64,000 nt of DNA from Ilyomonas sp965219515 (GCA_965219515.1 OZ244776.1:3348001-3412000); one strand, 5' to 3'. Shown: positions 1 to 9,428, counted from the stretch's first letter. Numbers and translations are program-made. Notes: generated from the letters alone by a model not told the origin.

Positions 1-1360
1 TAAAACGGCCTTCCTGCACTTCGCGGTTGTTGGTATTGGTTACAAAGGCACTGGCAGATACTTTTATTTTTTTTGATACATCTGCATCTATATTCGCTCT
101 GAAATTGATTCGTTTCTGATAGGTGCTGTTTAAAATGCCGGGCTGATCTAAATAGCCGCCGCTAATGAGGTAACGAACAGCTTGTGTGCCGCCGGAAAAA
201 GAAAGATTGTGCCGCTGCACCAGCGCATTGCGATATAAAACGTCCTGCCAGTCGGTATTGTATGTCGGCTGCAATATCTGCTGAGATTGAAAATCGTACA
301 AATCTTTGATGATACAAACCGAACAGCCGGTGGCCGTTTGCCCGGTTTTCATAATACGCGTCGCATTGTCGTCCGAATAAAAGGCATCATCCCAGGCAAT
401 GCCTTTTGCCATTACAATATCTTTATAATTGGCATTTCTGCCATCCACAAACAAGGCGGCAAACTGGCTGGCATTCAACAGCTTTACTTTATGAGCCAAC
501 TGCTGAACGCTCAGCTGATAATCGTAAGTCAATCTTCCTTTTCCCTGTTTGCCGCGCTTTGTGGTTATGATTACCACGCCGCCGGAAGCCCGGGAACCAT
601 AGATAGCAGCCGAAGCGGCATCTTTTAAAATTTCCACCGACTCGATATCATCCGGATTGATGAAAATATCGTTGCCGGCCGTGTTGGGATTGTAGCCATT
701 GGTGGCGTTTCCGCCATTGCCCTGTCCCTGGCTGATGTTGCCTCCGATGGCATATCCGTCAATCACATACAACGGCTCGGAACTGGCATTGATGGAGCCG
801 ATGCCGCGCACCCTGATTTTGGCACCGGAATAAGGTGCACCGCTTACCTGCGATACCTGCACGCCGGCTACCTTACCAACAATCGCCTGGCTAAGCGTTG
901 GCGTAGATAAATTAAGCTCGCTTGCTTTTACGCTTGAAATGGCGCCGGTAACATCGCTTTTTCGCAGCCGCGTATAACCGATGGATACATCTTCCAACTG
1001 GTTAAAAGATTGCTGTAATGTAATGTTGATGGTTGTTTGAACTGCCGCTACCTGCTGATCGGCATAACCGGTGTAAGAAAACAGTAAAGTATCGCCTTCG
1101 GGAACATTGATGCTGTACCTGCCGGCAGCATCGGTTGACGTGCCTTGTTTTGTGTCTTTTACGGTTACACTAACGCCCGGCATTGGCAGGTTTTTTTCAT
1201 CCGTTACCCTGCCTTTTACGATTATGGCTGCGTTTTCAAAGTTGCCCGCTTTTACCAATTCCGGTGCCGACATGAGTAAACAAAATAGCAAGCCAAGACT
1301 GAATAATTTTACCAGTTTCGACTTAGTTGATAATAAAAAAAGTAAATGTTTGTTTTGCAT
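1..1360 (-). CDS. SusC/RagA-family TonB-linked outer membrane protein (N-terminal part)
   Basis: N-terminal ~453 residues of an outer-membrane receptor that takes up glycans or other large nutrients with TonB energy; the rest lies beyond the window edge. The reading frame starts at ATG 1360 with a signal peptide (about residues 1-40), then a carboxypeptidase-like regulatory domain beginning VKGRVTDEKNLPMPGVSV, then the plug domain with the family signatures VRGIGSIN, PLYVIDG and ILKDAASAAIYGSRASGGVV. These signatures are diagnostic of SusC rather than of ordinary TonB receptors. The gene lies 54 bp downstream of the propeller-like gene on the same strand and is probably cotranscribed with it. 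No SusD partner is visible and the substrate cannot be told; a SusD gene would be expected further left. Confidence 0.93.
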   Translation of the reverse strand, partial: MQNKHLLFLLSTKSKLVKLFSLGLLFCLLMSAPELVKAGNFENAAIIVKGRVTDEKNLPMPGVSVTVKDTKQGTSTDAAGRYSINVPEGDTLLFSYTGYADQQVAAVQTTINITLQQSFNQLEDVSIGYTRLRKSDVTGAISSVKASELNLSTPTLSQAIVGKVAGVQVSQVSGAPYSGAKIRVRGIGSINASSEPLYVIDGYAIGGNISQGQGNGGNATNGYNPNTAGNDIFINPDDIESVEILKDAASAAIYGSRASGGVVIITTKRGKQGKGRLTYDYQLSVQQLAHKVKLLNASQFAALFVDGRNANYKDIVMAKGIAWDDAFYSDDNATRIMKTGQTATGCSVCIIKDLYDFQSQQILQPTYNTDWQDVLYRNALVQRHNLSFSGGTQAVRYLISGGYLDQPGILNSTYQKRINFRANIDADVSKKIKVSASAFVTNTNNREVQEGRF

Positions 1361-1414
1361 TGAAATTCAATTTTTTGTTGATACGTTTTTTTGTCAGTTA
1401 TTCCCCGAAATATT

Positions 1415-2281
1415 TCACCAGCCGGTCTTCATCAGGTTTACGTTATTGTTTCTTGAAGACGTAACGGCGATGCCTTTCCCGGCTTTTAAAAAAGTAAACC
1501 CTTCCAGTTCATCGTTGCGATCTATGTCCGTTACTTTTATTACAGATTGCTTTCCGGTACTGAGAGATTTGTCAAGATCAACAAAAGTGAACCGCCATTT
1601 CCTGCCTTCGATCTGGTTTTGAATCAGTACCAGAATGCCTTTGTCTGCCATCCAGTACAGGTTTTGCACCCAGGGCGTGCAGGTAAATTTTTTATACAAT
1701 ACTCCGGGTTCCGTTGTCTTTTTAGCTTTGCTCAAAAAGTCCGGATTGTACAGGCGCACTTCGTTGCCATGATCGCCGTAATCTGCCGTAGCCACATACC
1801 ATTTCTTTTTATACTTCACATATTCGGGGCGCGTACCCTGTATGCACGCATCGTCTTCAATGGTGTTTAAAAGGTTTCCGTCTAACGTGCCGGTTTGCTG
1901 CAAACCCTGCCAGTTAATGCAATAAATAACAGCTCTCCACAGCGTGCCTTCCTTGTTTAGGCGAATGCTGTTGCCCATAAAAAAAGGCAGTTTATCGTGG
2001 TAAGCCATGCCGGTCGGATGATTGATGACATCGGTATCATGCATCGTTAATTTCATTTCCTTATTCATATACACAAGGCTGTCGCCGCTGAGCTTGTATT
2101 GTCTGATCATTCCCACTTCGCGGTCGCCGTATAAAAACACGTTTCCGTTCTGGTAAGATGCGCCCTGGCAGGCACCCAATGAATCAATCTTATAAGACTG
2201 AGTGATGGAAATACTGATTTCAGCCTTAAAAGATGCCAGCGCAATTGCCAATACAAGCATTGATAATGCGATTTTCTTCAT
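1415..2281 (-). CDS. Exported propeller-like protein of unknown function
   Basis: 288 residues with an N-terminal signal peptide (about residues 1-20). The rest is rich in Trp, Tyr and Gly and has spaced motifs such as FLYGDREVG, WYVATADYGDHGNEVRLYN and ELEGFTFLKAGKG, which look like blades of a six-bladed propeller. I do not recognise a catalytic motif or a named family. It sits between a DUF218 protein upstream (61 bp) and a SusC-type receptor downstream (54 bp), all leftward, so the three probably form one operon. A role outside the inner membrane linked to whatever the receptor imports is an inference. Start chosen for the signal peptide. Confidence 0.7.
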   Translation of the reverse strand: MKKIALSMLVLAIALASFKAEISISITQSYKIDSLGACQGASYQNGNVFLYGDREVGMIRQYKLSGDSLVYMNKEMKLTMHDTDVINHPTGMAYHDKLPFFMGNSIRLNKEGTLWRAVIYCINWQGLQQTGTLDGNLLNTIEDDACIQGTRPEYVKYKKKWYVATADYGDHGNEVRLYNPDFLSKAKKTTEPGVLYKKFTCTPWVQNLYWMADKGILVLIQNQIEGRKWRFTFVDLDKSLSTGKQSVIKVTDIDRNDELEGFTFLKAGKGIAVTSSRNNNVNLMKTGW

Positions 2282-2342
2282 GGTTAGATTTTTTTCATAG
2301 TCTGTTATTGTATCAAATCTGCGATGTTTAGAACGCGATGTC

Positions 2343-3647
2343 TTATGGATCCATTGGTTCTGTCGGGTTGATTTGCAAGGCTTCAGCCAACGGGAAAAAT
2401 TCAGCTACATTTTCATTTAACCGCGCTCCGCTTTTATAAGGAATCTCGTGCAGTTCTTTCATGCACCGTTCCGTTAATGTGCCGCCAATCCATGTGCTTT
2501 GCCCTTTTGTGGTGCAGGTAACGCCGGGCTTGTTGAACGGAATGCCATATCTGAAAATCAGTCTTGCCGTGTTGCGCATATTGGTGGTTGTATGCCTTGC
2601 ATGAGGCTCGATGATGATGGCGTTTTCGGGTATATGCAGCGTTTCTATCAAATACTTTTTCATTTCCTGCGCCTCGCAAAATTTTGTTTTGTAAGGATGC
2701 ACTTTTCCGCCGGAGGTAACAATAAAAGGAGCAAGTCCGTTTTGGTATTGTATCGCCGCCAGGCGGCAACGTATTATGCCTTCCGCGCTTAGTGCTACAT
2801 CAGGTTTATCAGGTCCTGCACCGGGAACCATGATCACGGAATATTTATAATCATTCCAGTTGACAGTATTCATTTTATCAATAGCCGGCTTATTTTCTCC
2901 TTCTTCCATCGGCTCAAAATCTGCCGCCTGATTTCGTTCATTCATTTCCAAGAACAATAAAGCCAGTGAAAGCGAAGGATAAAAGAAAGACGTATTGGTA
3001 GCCGATTTGAGCGCAACCAATGAAGCCGCATTATATAACAGACTTACATAGTTATATAAATACACATTGTTGTTGCGCGTGTCTTTTGTGTTGAAGCTGA
3101 TGGAATCTATCAGCGGATAATTGGGCTTGCCGCCGCCGGCATACACATCTATACAAAAATTAATTCCGTTGGCATCCTGTTCCCACGCTTTTACCAGCAT
3201 GTCTTTGGGCAATGAATGCTGATATAAAATGTATCTGCCCGATGGAACGAGATGATCAGTTACCAGTTTTCCCAACGCATTTTTTGGTTGATACAAATCA
3301 GCAAGCCGTTTGCCAACCGCATCAATTTCTGCCTGCGAAAACTTCATTCTGCTTATATAACAACTGCCATCCCGATCGCAGTTGGCAAGTGCGCCGGCTA
3401 ACGAATCTCTTTTTATTTTGGCAATGGCAGAAAGTTCAGCATCGGCATCGAGTAATGTTTTTACCTCTGGCAATGCCTGGAAAAGGGTTAGCAGGTAATA
3501 GTTTTTGGAAGCTACGAAATGGCTGTCCGTTATTAAAGAATGATACTGTGGATCCGGCTCATTTTTTTGCGCTGAGAGCGTTGCTATGAATGCAAAAAAG
3601 CCAATGCAAAGGAGAATTTTTTTTTGAAAGAATGCCATGTGCCTCAC
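2343..3647 (-). CDS. YdcF/DUF218-domain exported protein
   Basis: 434 residues. The C-terminal half carries a DUF218 (ElyC/SanA/YdcF) domain: YSVIMVPGAGPD, then SAEGIIRCRLAA, then FIVTSGGKVHPY, then ENAIIIEPHARHTTTNMRNTARLI. This domain is a small Rossmann-like fold linked in other bacteria to envelope metabolism; its reaction is not established. The N-terminal half (about residues 30-240) is a helical extension with no recognised motif. A signal peptide follows the start; ATG 3638 (MAFFQKK) is an equally good start. It is the first gene of a leftward group with the propeller-like protein and the SusC receptor. Confidence 0.75.
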   Translation of the reverse strand: MRHMAFFQKKILLCIGFFAFIATLSAQKNEPDPQYHSLITDSHFVASKNYYLLTLFQALPEVKTLLDADAELSAIAKIKRDSLAGALANCDRDGSCYISRMKFSQAEIDAVGKRLADLYQPKNALGKLVTDHLVPSGRYILYQHSLPKDMLVKAWEQDANGINFCIDVYAGGGKPNYPLIDSISFNTKDTRNNNVYLYNYVSLLYNAASLVALKSATNTSFFYPSLSLALLFLEMNERNQAADFEPMEEGENKPAIDKMNTVNWNDYKYSVIMVPGAGPDKPDVALSAEGIIRCRLAAIQYQNGLAPFIVTSGGKVHPYKTKFCEAQEMKKYLIETLHIPENAIIIEPHARHTTTNMRNTARLIFRYGIPFNKPGVTCTTKGQSTWIGGTLTERCMKELHEIPYKSGARLNENVAEFFPLAEALQINPTEPMDP

Positions 3648-4171
3648 CGGTTAGGATGCAAAGGTTACATCCGAGAATGAGCCGTTTGGCAGCTTTACAT
3701 TCACTTAATAATTTGATATAGTTCTGTTCATATTCAGATAACGATTTGATAACGCGGTAAGAACTTTTCAGAGATTAAAGTAAACCGATTGTAGCCTTAC
3801 AATAAATAAAGGGTGAAAACCAGCAAATATGAGATTATTTTTCAACTTGTTTTTTCGATTGATAAGCTAAATATAAAGCGAAAGCAAAGCGTCATACACT
3901 TTCCTCTTCTGCGGATTATTAATATAGAACTGCTTAAATAAACGGAAATAAAAGGATTGATATAAGCATCTGTTTCTGGTTCTGTTTGTTAGGTGGTAAA
4001 GAGCTTTTCATGGTCGGTTTGCAAAAACTATTTTGCCATAAGCAGTATGTAGGTATTTCAGTCATGTTCATTTTTGTTATATTGGTAACGATAGGCAATG
4101 CAATGAAATAATCAAAACAGATTTTTATCAGATAACGGGTTTATATTTATCAACACAAAGAATCAATCAGC
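3648..4171. other. Intergenic region between divergent operons
   Basis: 524 bp between the leftward DUF218 gene and the rightward rhamnose operon, so it must hold promoters for both. It is A+T-rich. I could not identify a convincing -33/-7 pair, an operator or a small gene. Confidence 0.5.
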
Positions 4172-6319
4172 ATGAATATAACAGCCACACAATTCAGGCA
4201 CGTAAGCTATTTATGGGATGATGCCAAAGCAGCCGCCCTCGAAGGCGACGAAGTTGGCTTACTTATTTATCGTTCTAACCTGTTAGGCGCAGATTTACGG
4301 CTTACCAACTATGGCGGTGGCAATACATCCTGCAAGGCAATTGCATTTGACCCGCTAACAGGAAAAGAAGTGGAAGTGATGTGGGTGAAAGGAAGCGGCG
4401 GCGATATCGGAACCCTTACCCGCAGCGGGTTAGCGGCTTTGTATGTGGATCGTTTACGCAGTCTGAAAAATATATATCGGGGTATTGAGCAGGAAGATGA
4501 CATGGTTGAATTGTTCAATCATTGCATTTATGATTTAAACTCCAAAGCTCCTTCCATTGATACGCCTTTGCATGGCTTTTTGCCTTTCAAACACATTGAT
4601 CACTTACATCCCGATGCTGCCATCGCCATTGCAGCAGCCAAAGATGGCAGGCGCATTACGGAAGAGCTTTTCAACGGAACAATAGGCTGGGTGAAATGGC
4701 AAAAGCCAGGTTTTGATTTAGGACTGAAATTAAAAGCTTGCTTAGATGCAAACCCAGGTATCAGAGGAATTATGTTAGGCTCGCATGGCTTGTTTACCTG
4801 GGGCAATACGGCTTATGAAAGTTATATGAATACTCTTGAAGTAGTAGAGCGTTGTGCCCAATATCTGGAAGACAATTATGGCAAGAAAGGTCCTGTTTTC
4901 GGAGGTCAAAAAATTACTTCTTTACTAAAAGAAAAAAGGCTGGGAAAAGCGGCTCTGCTTGCACCCATGCTGAGAGGTTTTTGTTCAAACAGCGATGTTA
5001 AAAACTCCCCTTCAGGAGCTGGGGGCATGATTGGTCATTTTACCGATGATGACCGCGTGCTCGAATACATCAATTCAAATGATTTGGAGCGATTGGCTCC
5101 CATGGGCACAAGCTGCCCCGATCATTTTCTCCGTACCAAAATAAGCCCGCTAATATTGAATCTTTCTACCGAAGAAGATATTGATAACACATCTTTGGTA
5201 AAAGAAAAAATACAACCTCAGTTTGAAGAGTACAGAAACATGTATGCAGATTATTACAATGCCTGCAAACATGACAACAGCCCGGCAATGCGCAATGCCA
5301 ATCCTGTTGTCATTATCTATCCCGGCGTAGGCATGTTCACCTTTGCCAAAGACAAGCAAACGGCACGTGTGGCATCTGAATTTTACATCAACGCCATCAA
5401 TGTAATGAAGGGAGCGGAAGCCATTTCAGAATATACTTCTTTGCCGCGACAGGAAGCTTTCAACATAGAATATTGGTTACTGGAAGAAGCGAAGCTGCAA
5501 CGGATGCCGAAACCAAAAGCATTGAGCGGGAGAATTGCATTAATCACTGGCAGTGCAGGTGGTATTGGCAAAGCCATCGCTAAGAAGTTTGCAGAAGAAG
5601 GCGCCTGCGTAGTCATTAACGATATCAACGAAGAACGGATGAAAGACGCGATGGATGAGTTCAGGAAAAGCTTTGGCAGAGATACGGCAGCTTCTGTTAT
5701 ACTGGATGTTACAGATGAACAAAGCGCTGCCAAAGCATTTGACAATGCCTGCCTTGCATTTGGCGGTGTTGATGTTGTGGTAAACAATGCTGGGATTAGT
5801 ATCTCTAAATCCATTGCCGGACATACTTTGGAAGAATGGGACAGGCTGTATGATATTTTAGTAAAAGGACAATTCATTGTATCGAAAGCCGGCATTGCAA
5901 TCATGCGCAAACAAGGCTTTGGCGGCGATATCGTAAATATTGTTTCCAAAAATGCAGTGGTAGCGGGTCCAAACAATCCCGGTTATGGTTCTGCCAAAGC
6001 AGCACAGGCGCATCTTACCCGTTTGATGGCGGCTGAACTGGGTGCAGATAAAATCCGGGTAAATACCGTAAACCCCGATGCTGTTATTTCCGATTCCAAC
6101 ATTTGGGCAGGCGGCTGGGCAGAAGGCAGGGCGAAAGCGTATGGTATTACCGTTGCTGAATTGCCGGCTTATTATGCTAAGCGGACATTATTAAATGAAA
6201 TCATTTTACCCGATGATATTGCCAACGCCTGCTTTGCTTTTGTAGGTGGCTTGCTTAATAAATCTACCGGCAATGCATTGAATGTGGATGGCGGTGTGGC
6301 AATGGGATTTTATAGATAA
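4172..6319 (+). CDS. Bifunctional rhamnulose-1-phosphate aldolase / short-chain dehydrogenase
   Basis: 715 residues, the usual size of the fused enzyme. Residues ~20-430 are a class II aldolase: GGGNTSCK, VKGSGGDIGTL, and zinc-binding histidines in HIDHLHPDAA (~143) and GSHGLFTWG (~205). It should split L-rhamnulose-1-phosphate into dihydroxyacetone phosphate and L-lactaldehyde. Residues ~450-715 are a short-chain dehydrogenase (TGSAGGIGKAIA cofactor loop, NNAGIS, active-site YGSAK) that should oxidise lactaldehyde. It is first in a three-gene operon with the isomerase (32 bp) and kinase. Oddity: residues 278-285 (NSPSGAGG) are encoded by a copy of a dispersed palindromic element. The fused pair is known as RhaEW or RhaD in different groups, so no symbol is given. 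Confidence 0.93.
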   Translation: MNITATQFRHVSYLWDDAKAAALEGDEVGLLIYRSNLLGADLRLTNYGGGNTSCKAIAFDPLTGKEVEVMWVKGSGGDIGTLTRSGLAALYVDRLRSLKNIYRGIEQEDDMVELFNHCIYDLNSKAPSIDTPLHGFLPFKHIDHLHPDAAIAIAAAKDGRRITEELFNGTIGWVKWQKPGFDLGLKLKACLDANPGIRGIMLGSHGLFTWGNTAYESYMNTLEVVERCAQYLEDNYGKKGPVFGGQKITSLLKEKRLGKAALLAPMLRGFCSNSDVKNSPSGAGGMIGHFTDDDRVLEYINSNDLERLAPMGTSCPDHFLRTKISPLILNLSTEEDIDNTSLVKEKIQPQFEEYRNMYADYYNACKHDNSPAMRNANPVVIIYPGVGMFTFAKDKQTARVASEFYINAINVMKGAEAISEYTSLPRQEAFNIEYWLLEEAKLQRMPKPKALSGRIALITGSAGGIGKAIAKKFAEEGACVVINDINEERMKDAMDEFRKSFGRDTAASVILDVTDEQSAAKAFDNACLAFGGVDVVVNNAGISISKSIAGHTLEEWDRLYDILVKGQFIVSKAGIAIMRKQGFGGDIVNIVSKNAVVAGPNNPGYGSAKAAQAHLTRLMAAELGADKIRVNTVNPDAVISDSNIWAGGWAEGRAKAYGITVAELPAYYAKRTLLNEIILPDDIANACFAFVGGLLNKSTGNALNVDGGVAMGFYR
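5003..5027 (+). repeat. Dispersed palindromic element inside the aldolase/dehydrogenase gene
   Basis: A copy of the family with the rough consensus CTCCCCTTTAGGGGATGGGG, here slightly decayed (CTCCCCTTCAGGAGCTGGGG). It is read in frame as NSPSGAGG at residues 278-285. The same phase is used in the isomerase and histidine kinase copies. Confidence 0.65.
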
Positions 6320-6351
6320 TAGTATCAACGATAATACACAAACGATTTGCT

Positions 6352-7632
6352 ATGACAATAGAAAAATGTAAGATTGAAGAACACAACAACTCTATGCTGA
6401 ATGGTCACCAGCATAAGTTTAATTTTATGACTGATGAAGTAACGAACATAGAAGATGTTTTGCAAAAGCTGATTGATTTCCAGATCGCCATACCAAGCTG
6501 GGCGTTGGGAACAGGCGGCACGCGCTTCGGGCGCTTTGGCGGCGGCGGCGAGCCCCGCAATCTGGAAGAAAAAATAGAAGACATTGGTTTGCTGCATGCA
6601 TTGAATCAGTCAAGCGGTGCTATATCACTGCATATTCCATGGGATATACCGGAAAACGTTGCCAACATTAAAGCGTTGGCTGCACAGTATGATCTGCGCT
6701 TTGATGCGATGAACTCGAATACGTTTCAGGATCAGTCTGATCAGGCGTTGAGTTACAAGTTTGGCTCCATGCAGCATGTAGATAAAGCCGTGCGAAGGCA
6801 GGCTGTTGAGCACAATATTGAAGTGATAAAGTATGGCGTTGAACTGGGCTCAAACGCGCTCACGGTGTGGCTTTCAGACGGTTCTTGTTTTCCCGGACAA
6901 CTCAATTTCAGAAGAGCGTTTCAGAATACACTGGAAAGCCTGCAGGAAGTGTATGCTGGCTTGCCCGGCGATTGGAAAATGTTTGTAGAATACAAAGCTT
7001 ACGAACCTAATTTTTATTCAACAACCGTGGGCGATTGGGGACAATCGTTATTGTATGCTGCAAAGCTTGGAAAGAAAGCTTATACGCTGGTTGATTTAGG
7101 TCATCATTTACCTAATGCAAACATCGAACAGATTGTTGCTTTATTACTGATGGAAGAAAAGCTTGGCGGCTTTCATTTCAACGATAGCAAATATGGCGAT
7201 GACGATTTAACGGTCGGCAGTATCAAACCATATCAGCTCTTCTTAATTTTTAATGAGCTTGTAGAGGGTATTGAAGTTCAAAAAAGTACCCCTTTAGGAG
7301 ATGGAGGTTTTGGTTGGATGATAGATGCCTCGCACAATGTGAAAGACCCGCTGGAAGACCTGTTGCAATCGGTAGAAGCCATTATGATTTCGTATGCGCA
7401 GGCTTTGCTGGTTGACAGAAAAAAACTTGCCGTGGCACAACAGCAAAATGATGTGGTTGCTGCTCAGGAAATATTACAACATGCGTTTCGTACCGACGTT
7501 CGCCCGTTGGTAGCAGAAGCGAGTCTGCGCGCGGGCGGCGCACTGAATCCGATGGCTGTTTACCGCATTGAAAAGGTAAGGGAAAACCTGATAAAGCAAA
7601 GAGGAAGGAAGACAGTAGCGACAGGACTATAA
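6352..7632 (+). CDS. rhaI: L-rhamnose isomerase (Pseudomonas stutzeri type)
   Basis: 426 residues, the normal length for the RhaI type of TIM-barrel isomerase. It converts L-rhamnose to L-rhamnulose in the cytoplasm. Probable metal-site residues are visible: E213 (FVEYKAYEP), D248 (LVDLGHHLPN), H275 (GGFHFNDSKYGDDD) and D325 (GWMIDASHNVKDP). It lies 32 bp after the aldolase/dehydrogenase and 51 bp before the kinase, so the operon covers isomerisation, phosphorylation, cleavage and lactaldehyde oxidation. Oddity: residues ~311-319 (KSTPLGDGG), just before the conserved MIDASHNVKDP, come from a dispersed palindromic element inserted in frame. No rhamnose transporter is in the window. Confidence 0.92.
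   Translation: MTIEKCKIEEHNNSMLNGHQHKFNFMTDEVTNIEDVLQKLIDFQIAIPSWALGTGGTRFGRFGGGGEPRNLEEKIEDIGLLHALNQSSGAISLHIPWDIPENVANIKALAAQYDLRFDAMNSNTFQDQSDQALSYKFGSMQHVDKAVRRQAVEHNIEVIKYGVELGSNALTVWLSDGSCFPGQLNFRRAFQNTLESLQEVYAGLPGDWKMFVEYKAYEPNFYSTTVGDWGQSLLYAAKLGKKAYTLVDLGHHLPNANIEQIVALLLMEEKLGGFHFNDSKYGDDDLTVGSIKPYQLFLIFNELVEGIEVQKSTPLGDGGFGWMIDASHNVKDPLEDLLQSVEAIMISYAQALLVDRKKLAVAQQQNDVVAAQEILQHAFRTDVRPLVAEASLRAGGALNPMAVYRIEKVRENLIKQRGRKTVATGL
7285..7313 (+). repeat. Dispersed palindromic element inside the rhamnose isomerase gene
   Basis: Sequence ACCCCTTTAGGAGATGGAGG, a copy of the CTCCCCTTTAGGGGATGGGG family, read in frame as STPLGDGG. The reading phase equals that of the copies in the aldolase and histidine kinase genes. 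Confidence 0.7.
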
Positions 7633-7683
7633 AGTCTGTTATTTATTTATAAAATATAAAGATCAATCAGAAACAGAAATAAG

Positions 7684-9054
7684 ATGCCGCTACCTGTTAT
7701 TCTCATATTCGACATTGGCAAAACCAACAAGAAAGTATTGCTGTTTAACAAGCAATATCATTTGGTGTATGAAGAGTCGAAACAATTAAACGAGACAACA
7801 GATGAAGACGGTTTTCCCTGCGAAGATGTTCATGCATTAACCACCTGGGTAAAGGAATCTTACAAAGAATTATTGGCGGATAATCGTTTTGAGATACTGG
7901 CTGTTAACGTATCTGCGTATGGTGCATCGCTCGTTCACCTCGATTATAAAAAGCAGCCTTTTCTTCCGCTGTATAATTACCTGAAACCTTATGACGAGGC
8001 ATTGCAAAAGCAATTTTACACATCGTATGGCGGCGAAGAAAAAATAGCAAAAGAAACGGCTTCGCCGGTGTTAGGCAATCTTAATTCGGGTATGCAGTTA
8101 TATTGGTTGAAATACAAAAAGCCAGACGTTTATTCGCAGATTAGCTGCTCGCTGCACTTGCCTCAGTACATTAGCTTTGTTTTATGTGGTTCACTGTACA
8201 GCGATATTACCAGCGTAGGCTGCCATACGGCTTTGTGGAATTTTAAAAAACAAGATTACCACGATTGGGTTTATAAAGAAAATACAGATAAAAAGCTGGC
8301 TCCTTTTATTTCGAGTACAGAAGTGGTTAATAATAAGGATAAGATGCCGGCAGGCGCTGGCTTGCACGATAGTTCGGCAGCTCTGATTCCGTATGTTGCT
8401 TGCTGTCATGATCCTTTTATTTTATTATCAACGGGCACCTGGAGCATCAGTATCAACCCATTTAATCATACGCCTTTAACAAGTGATGAATTAAACCATG
8501 ATTGTCTCAGTTATCTTTCTTACCAGGGTTCATCTGTAAAAGCTGCCAGGCTGTTTGCAGGCTATGAACATGAGCAGCAGGTAAAGCGGCTGGCAGATCA
8601 TTTTCATACCACAACGGATTATTATAAAACTATGCGTTATGATGCCGCAATATGCAATAAGCTTCACAGGATAATGCCGCAACACACAGCCGCTAAAATG
8701 CCGGCGATAGTAGATCAATCTCACTTTGCGAAAAGGAATTTGTGTGATTTTGAAACCTGCGAAGAAGCTTACCACCAATTGATTCTGGACATCATAAAGC
8801 AACAGATTCAATCCACCAAATTGGTGATGCAGGAAACGCCGGTAAAAAAAATATTTGTAGATGGCGGCTTTAGCAAAAATGATATTTATATGAGCTTACT
8901 GGCGGCTGCCTTCCCGCATATTGAAGTGTATTCCGCTATCATAGCGCAAGCCTCTGCATTGGGCGCTGCCATTGCTATCCGGAGAGCCTGGAACGAGCTT
9001 CCGTTGCCATCCGATCTGGTAACCATAAAACGTTTGTTTCTATCGTCTGCATAA
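7684..9054 (+). CDS. FGGY-family carbohydrate kinase, probable L-rhamnulokinase
   Basis: 456 residues. N-terminal phosphate loop DIGKTNKKVLLF (residues 10-21), a second ATP-site motif LLSTGTWSISINPF in the middle, and a C-terminal adenosine-site motif DGGFSKNDIYMSLLAAAFP define an FGGY sugar kinase. Position in the operon with rhamnose isomerase and rhamnulose-1-phosphate aldolase makes L-rhamnulose the likely substrate. Oddity: the last six codons and the stop (from 9034) lie in an 84-bp segment that is also found at 11581-11664, at the histidine kinase/antitoxin junction. The C-terminus was therefore probably rewritten by a recombination event; the catalytic core is intact. Confidence 0.88.
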   Translation: MPLPVILIFDIGKTNKKVLLFNKQYHLVYEESKQLNETTDEDGFPCEDVHALTTWVKESYKELLADNRFEILAVNVSAYGASLVHLDYKKQPFLPLYNYLKPYDEALQKQFYTSYGGEEKIAKETASPVLGNLNSGMQLYWLKYKKPDVYSQISCSLHLPQYISFVLCGSLYSDITSVGCHTALWNFKKQDYHDWVYKENTDKKLAPFISSTEVVNNKDKMPAGAGLHDSSAALIPYVACCHDPFILLSTGTWSISINPFNHTPLTSDELNHDCLSYLSYQGSSVKAARLFAGYEHEQQVKRLADHFHTTTDYYKTMRYDAAICNKLHRIMPQHTAAKMPAIVDQSHFAKRNLCDFETCEEAYHQLILDIIKQQIQSTKLVMQETPVKKIFVDGGFSKNDIYMSLLAAAFPHIEVYSAIIAQASALGAAIAIRRAWNELPLPSDLVTIKRLFLSSA

Positions 9055-9117
9055 AATAAGTTTGAATTAAAATTACAATTTGTTTTACTACTTCATTGGC
9101 AATTGAATGATAAACAT
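9034..9117. repeat. 84-bp direct repeat, copy A (end of rhamnulokinase gene)
   Basis: Matches 11581-11664 with six mismatches, including about 40 identical bases in a row. On the minus strand it holds the last codons of a histidine kinase (FIIQLPMK and stop, around 9090-9116), 35 bp of spacer and the first codons of an antitoxin-like frame (MQTIET, from 9052). On the plus strand its left part is the end of the rhamnulokinase gene. Confidence 0.9.
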
Positions 9118-9206
9118 ACTTTATAAGCCGGTAGATTTGGTGATGAAGAATAGCTGAAATTCTGACTGTCCGATAGACAGAATTTTAGCAATGATGTGTT
9201 GCTGAA
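9118..9206. other. Non-coding spacer with a small hairpin
   Basis: Between repeat copy A and the MazF remnant. It contains CTGTC-CGATA-GACAG near 9167-9181. It is probably the decayed end of the toxin gene. Confidence 0.4.
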
Positions 9207-9428
9207 TTAAATGTCTTCAGATTGAAATATAATCTGAAGAACGATACAAACATTTCTGCCTGGATAGTTTTTTAAGAAATGTGTTAAGGGCGCAACAATA
9301 ACGGTATTCAACATTTTATTTGTGCTGTTAGGACTGACAACCAGGCAAGGCAATGTTTTATTGATTTCAGAACCTTTTGTTGGATTTAATTCAACCGTCC
9401 AAACTTCAAACTATTTTACAATTACCGT
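9207..9428 (-). pseudogene. Decayed MazF/PemK-type toxin gene
   Basis: The frame reads FEVWTVELNPTKGSEINKT, LPCLVVSPN and LNTVIVAPLTHFLKNYPGR, the N-terminal two thirds of a MazF-type endoribonuclease. It has no start: the likely start codon is ACG (9426-9428), and a TAG stop (9411-9413) stands where the family usually has Gln before FEVW. After the NYPGR motif the match fades, and a perfect 9-bp hairpin (9215-9239) lies in the frame before a stop at 9207. About 40 C-terminal residues of the family are missing. It overlaps the end of the antitoxin-like frame, as in a normal mazEF pair. Dead toxin; the assignment rests on the clear MazF motifs. Confidence 0.8.
9215..9239. repeat. Perfect inverted repeat in the toxin remnant
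   Basis: CTTCAGATT, 7-nt loop, AATCTGAAG. A 9-bp perfect stem without a T-run on the plus side. Its role is unknown. Confidence 0.6.
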
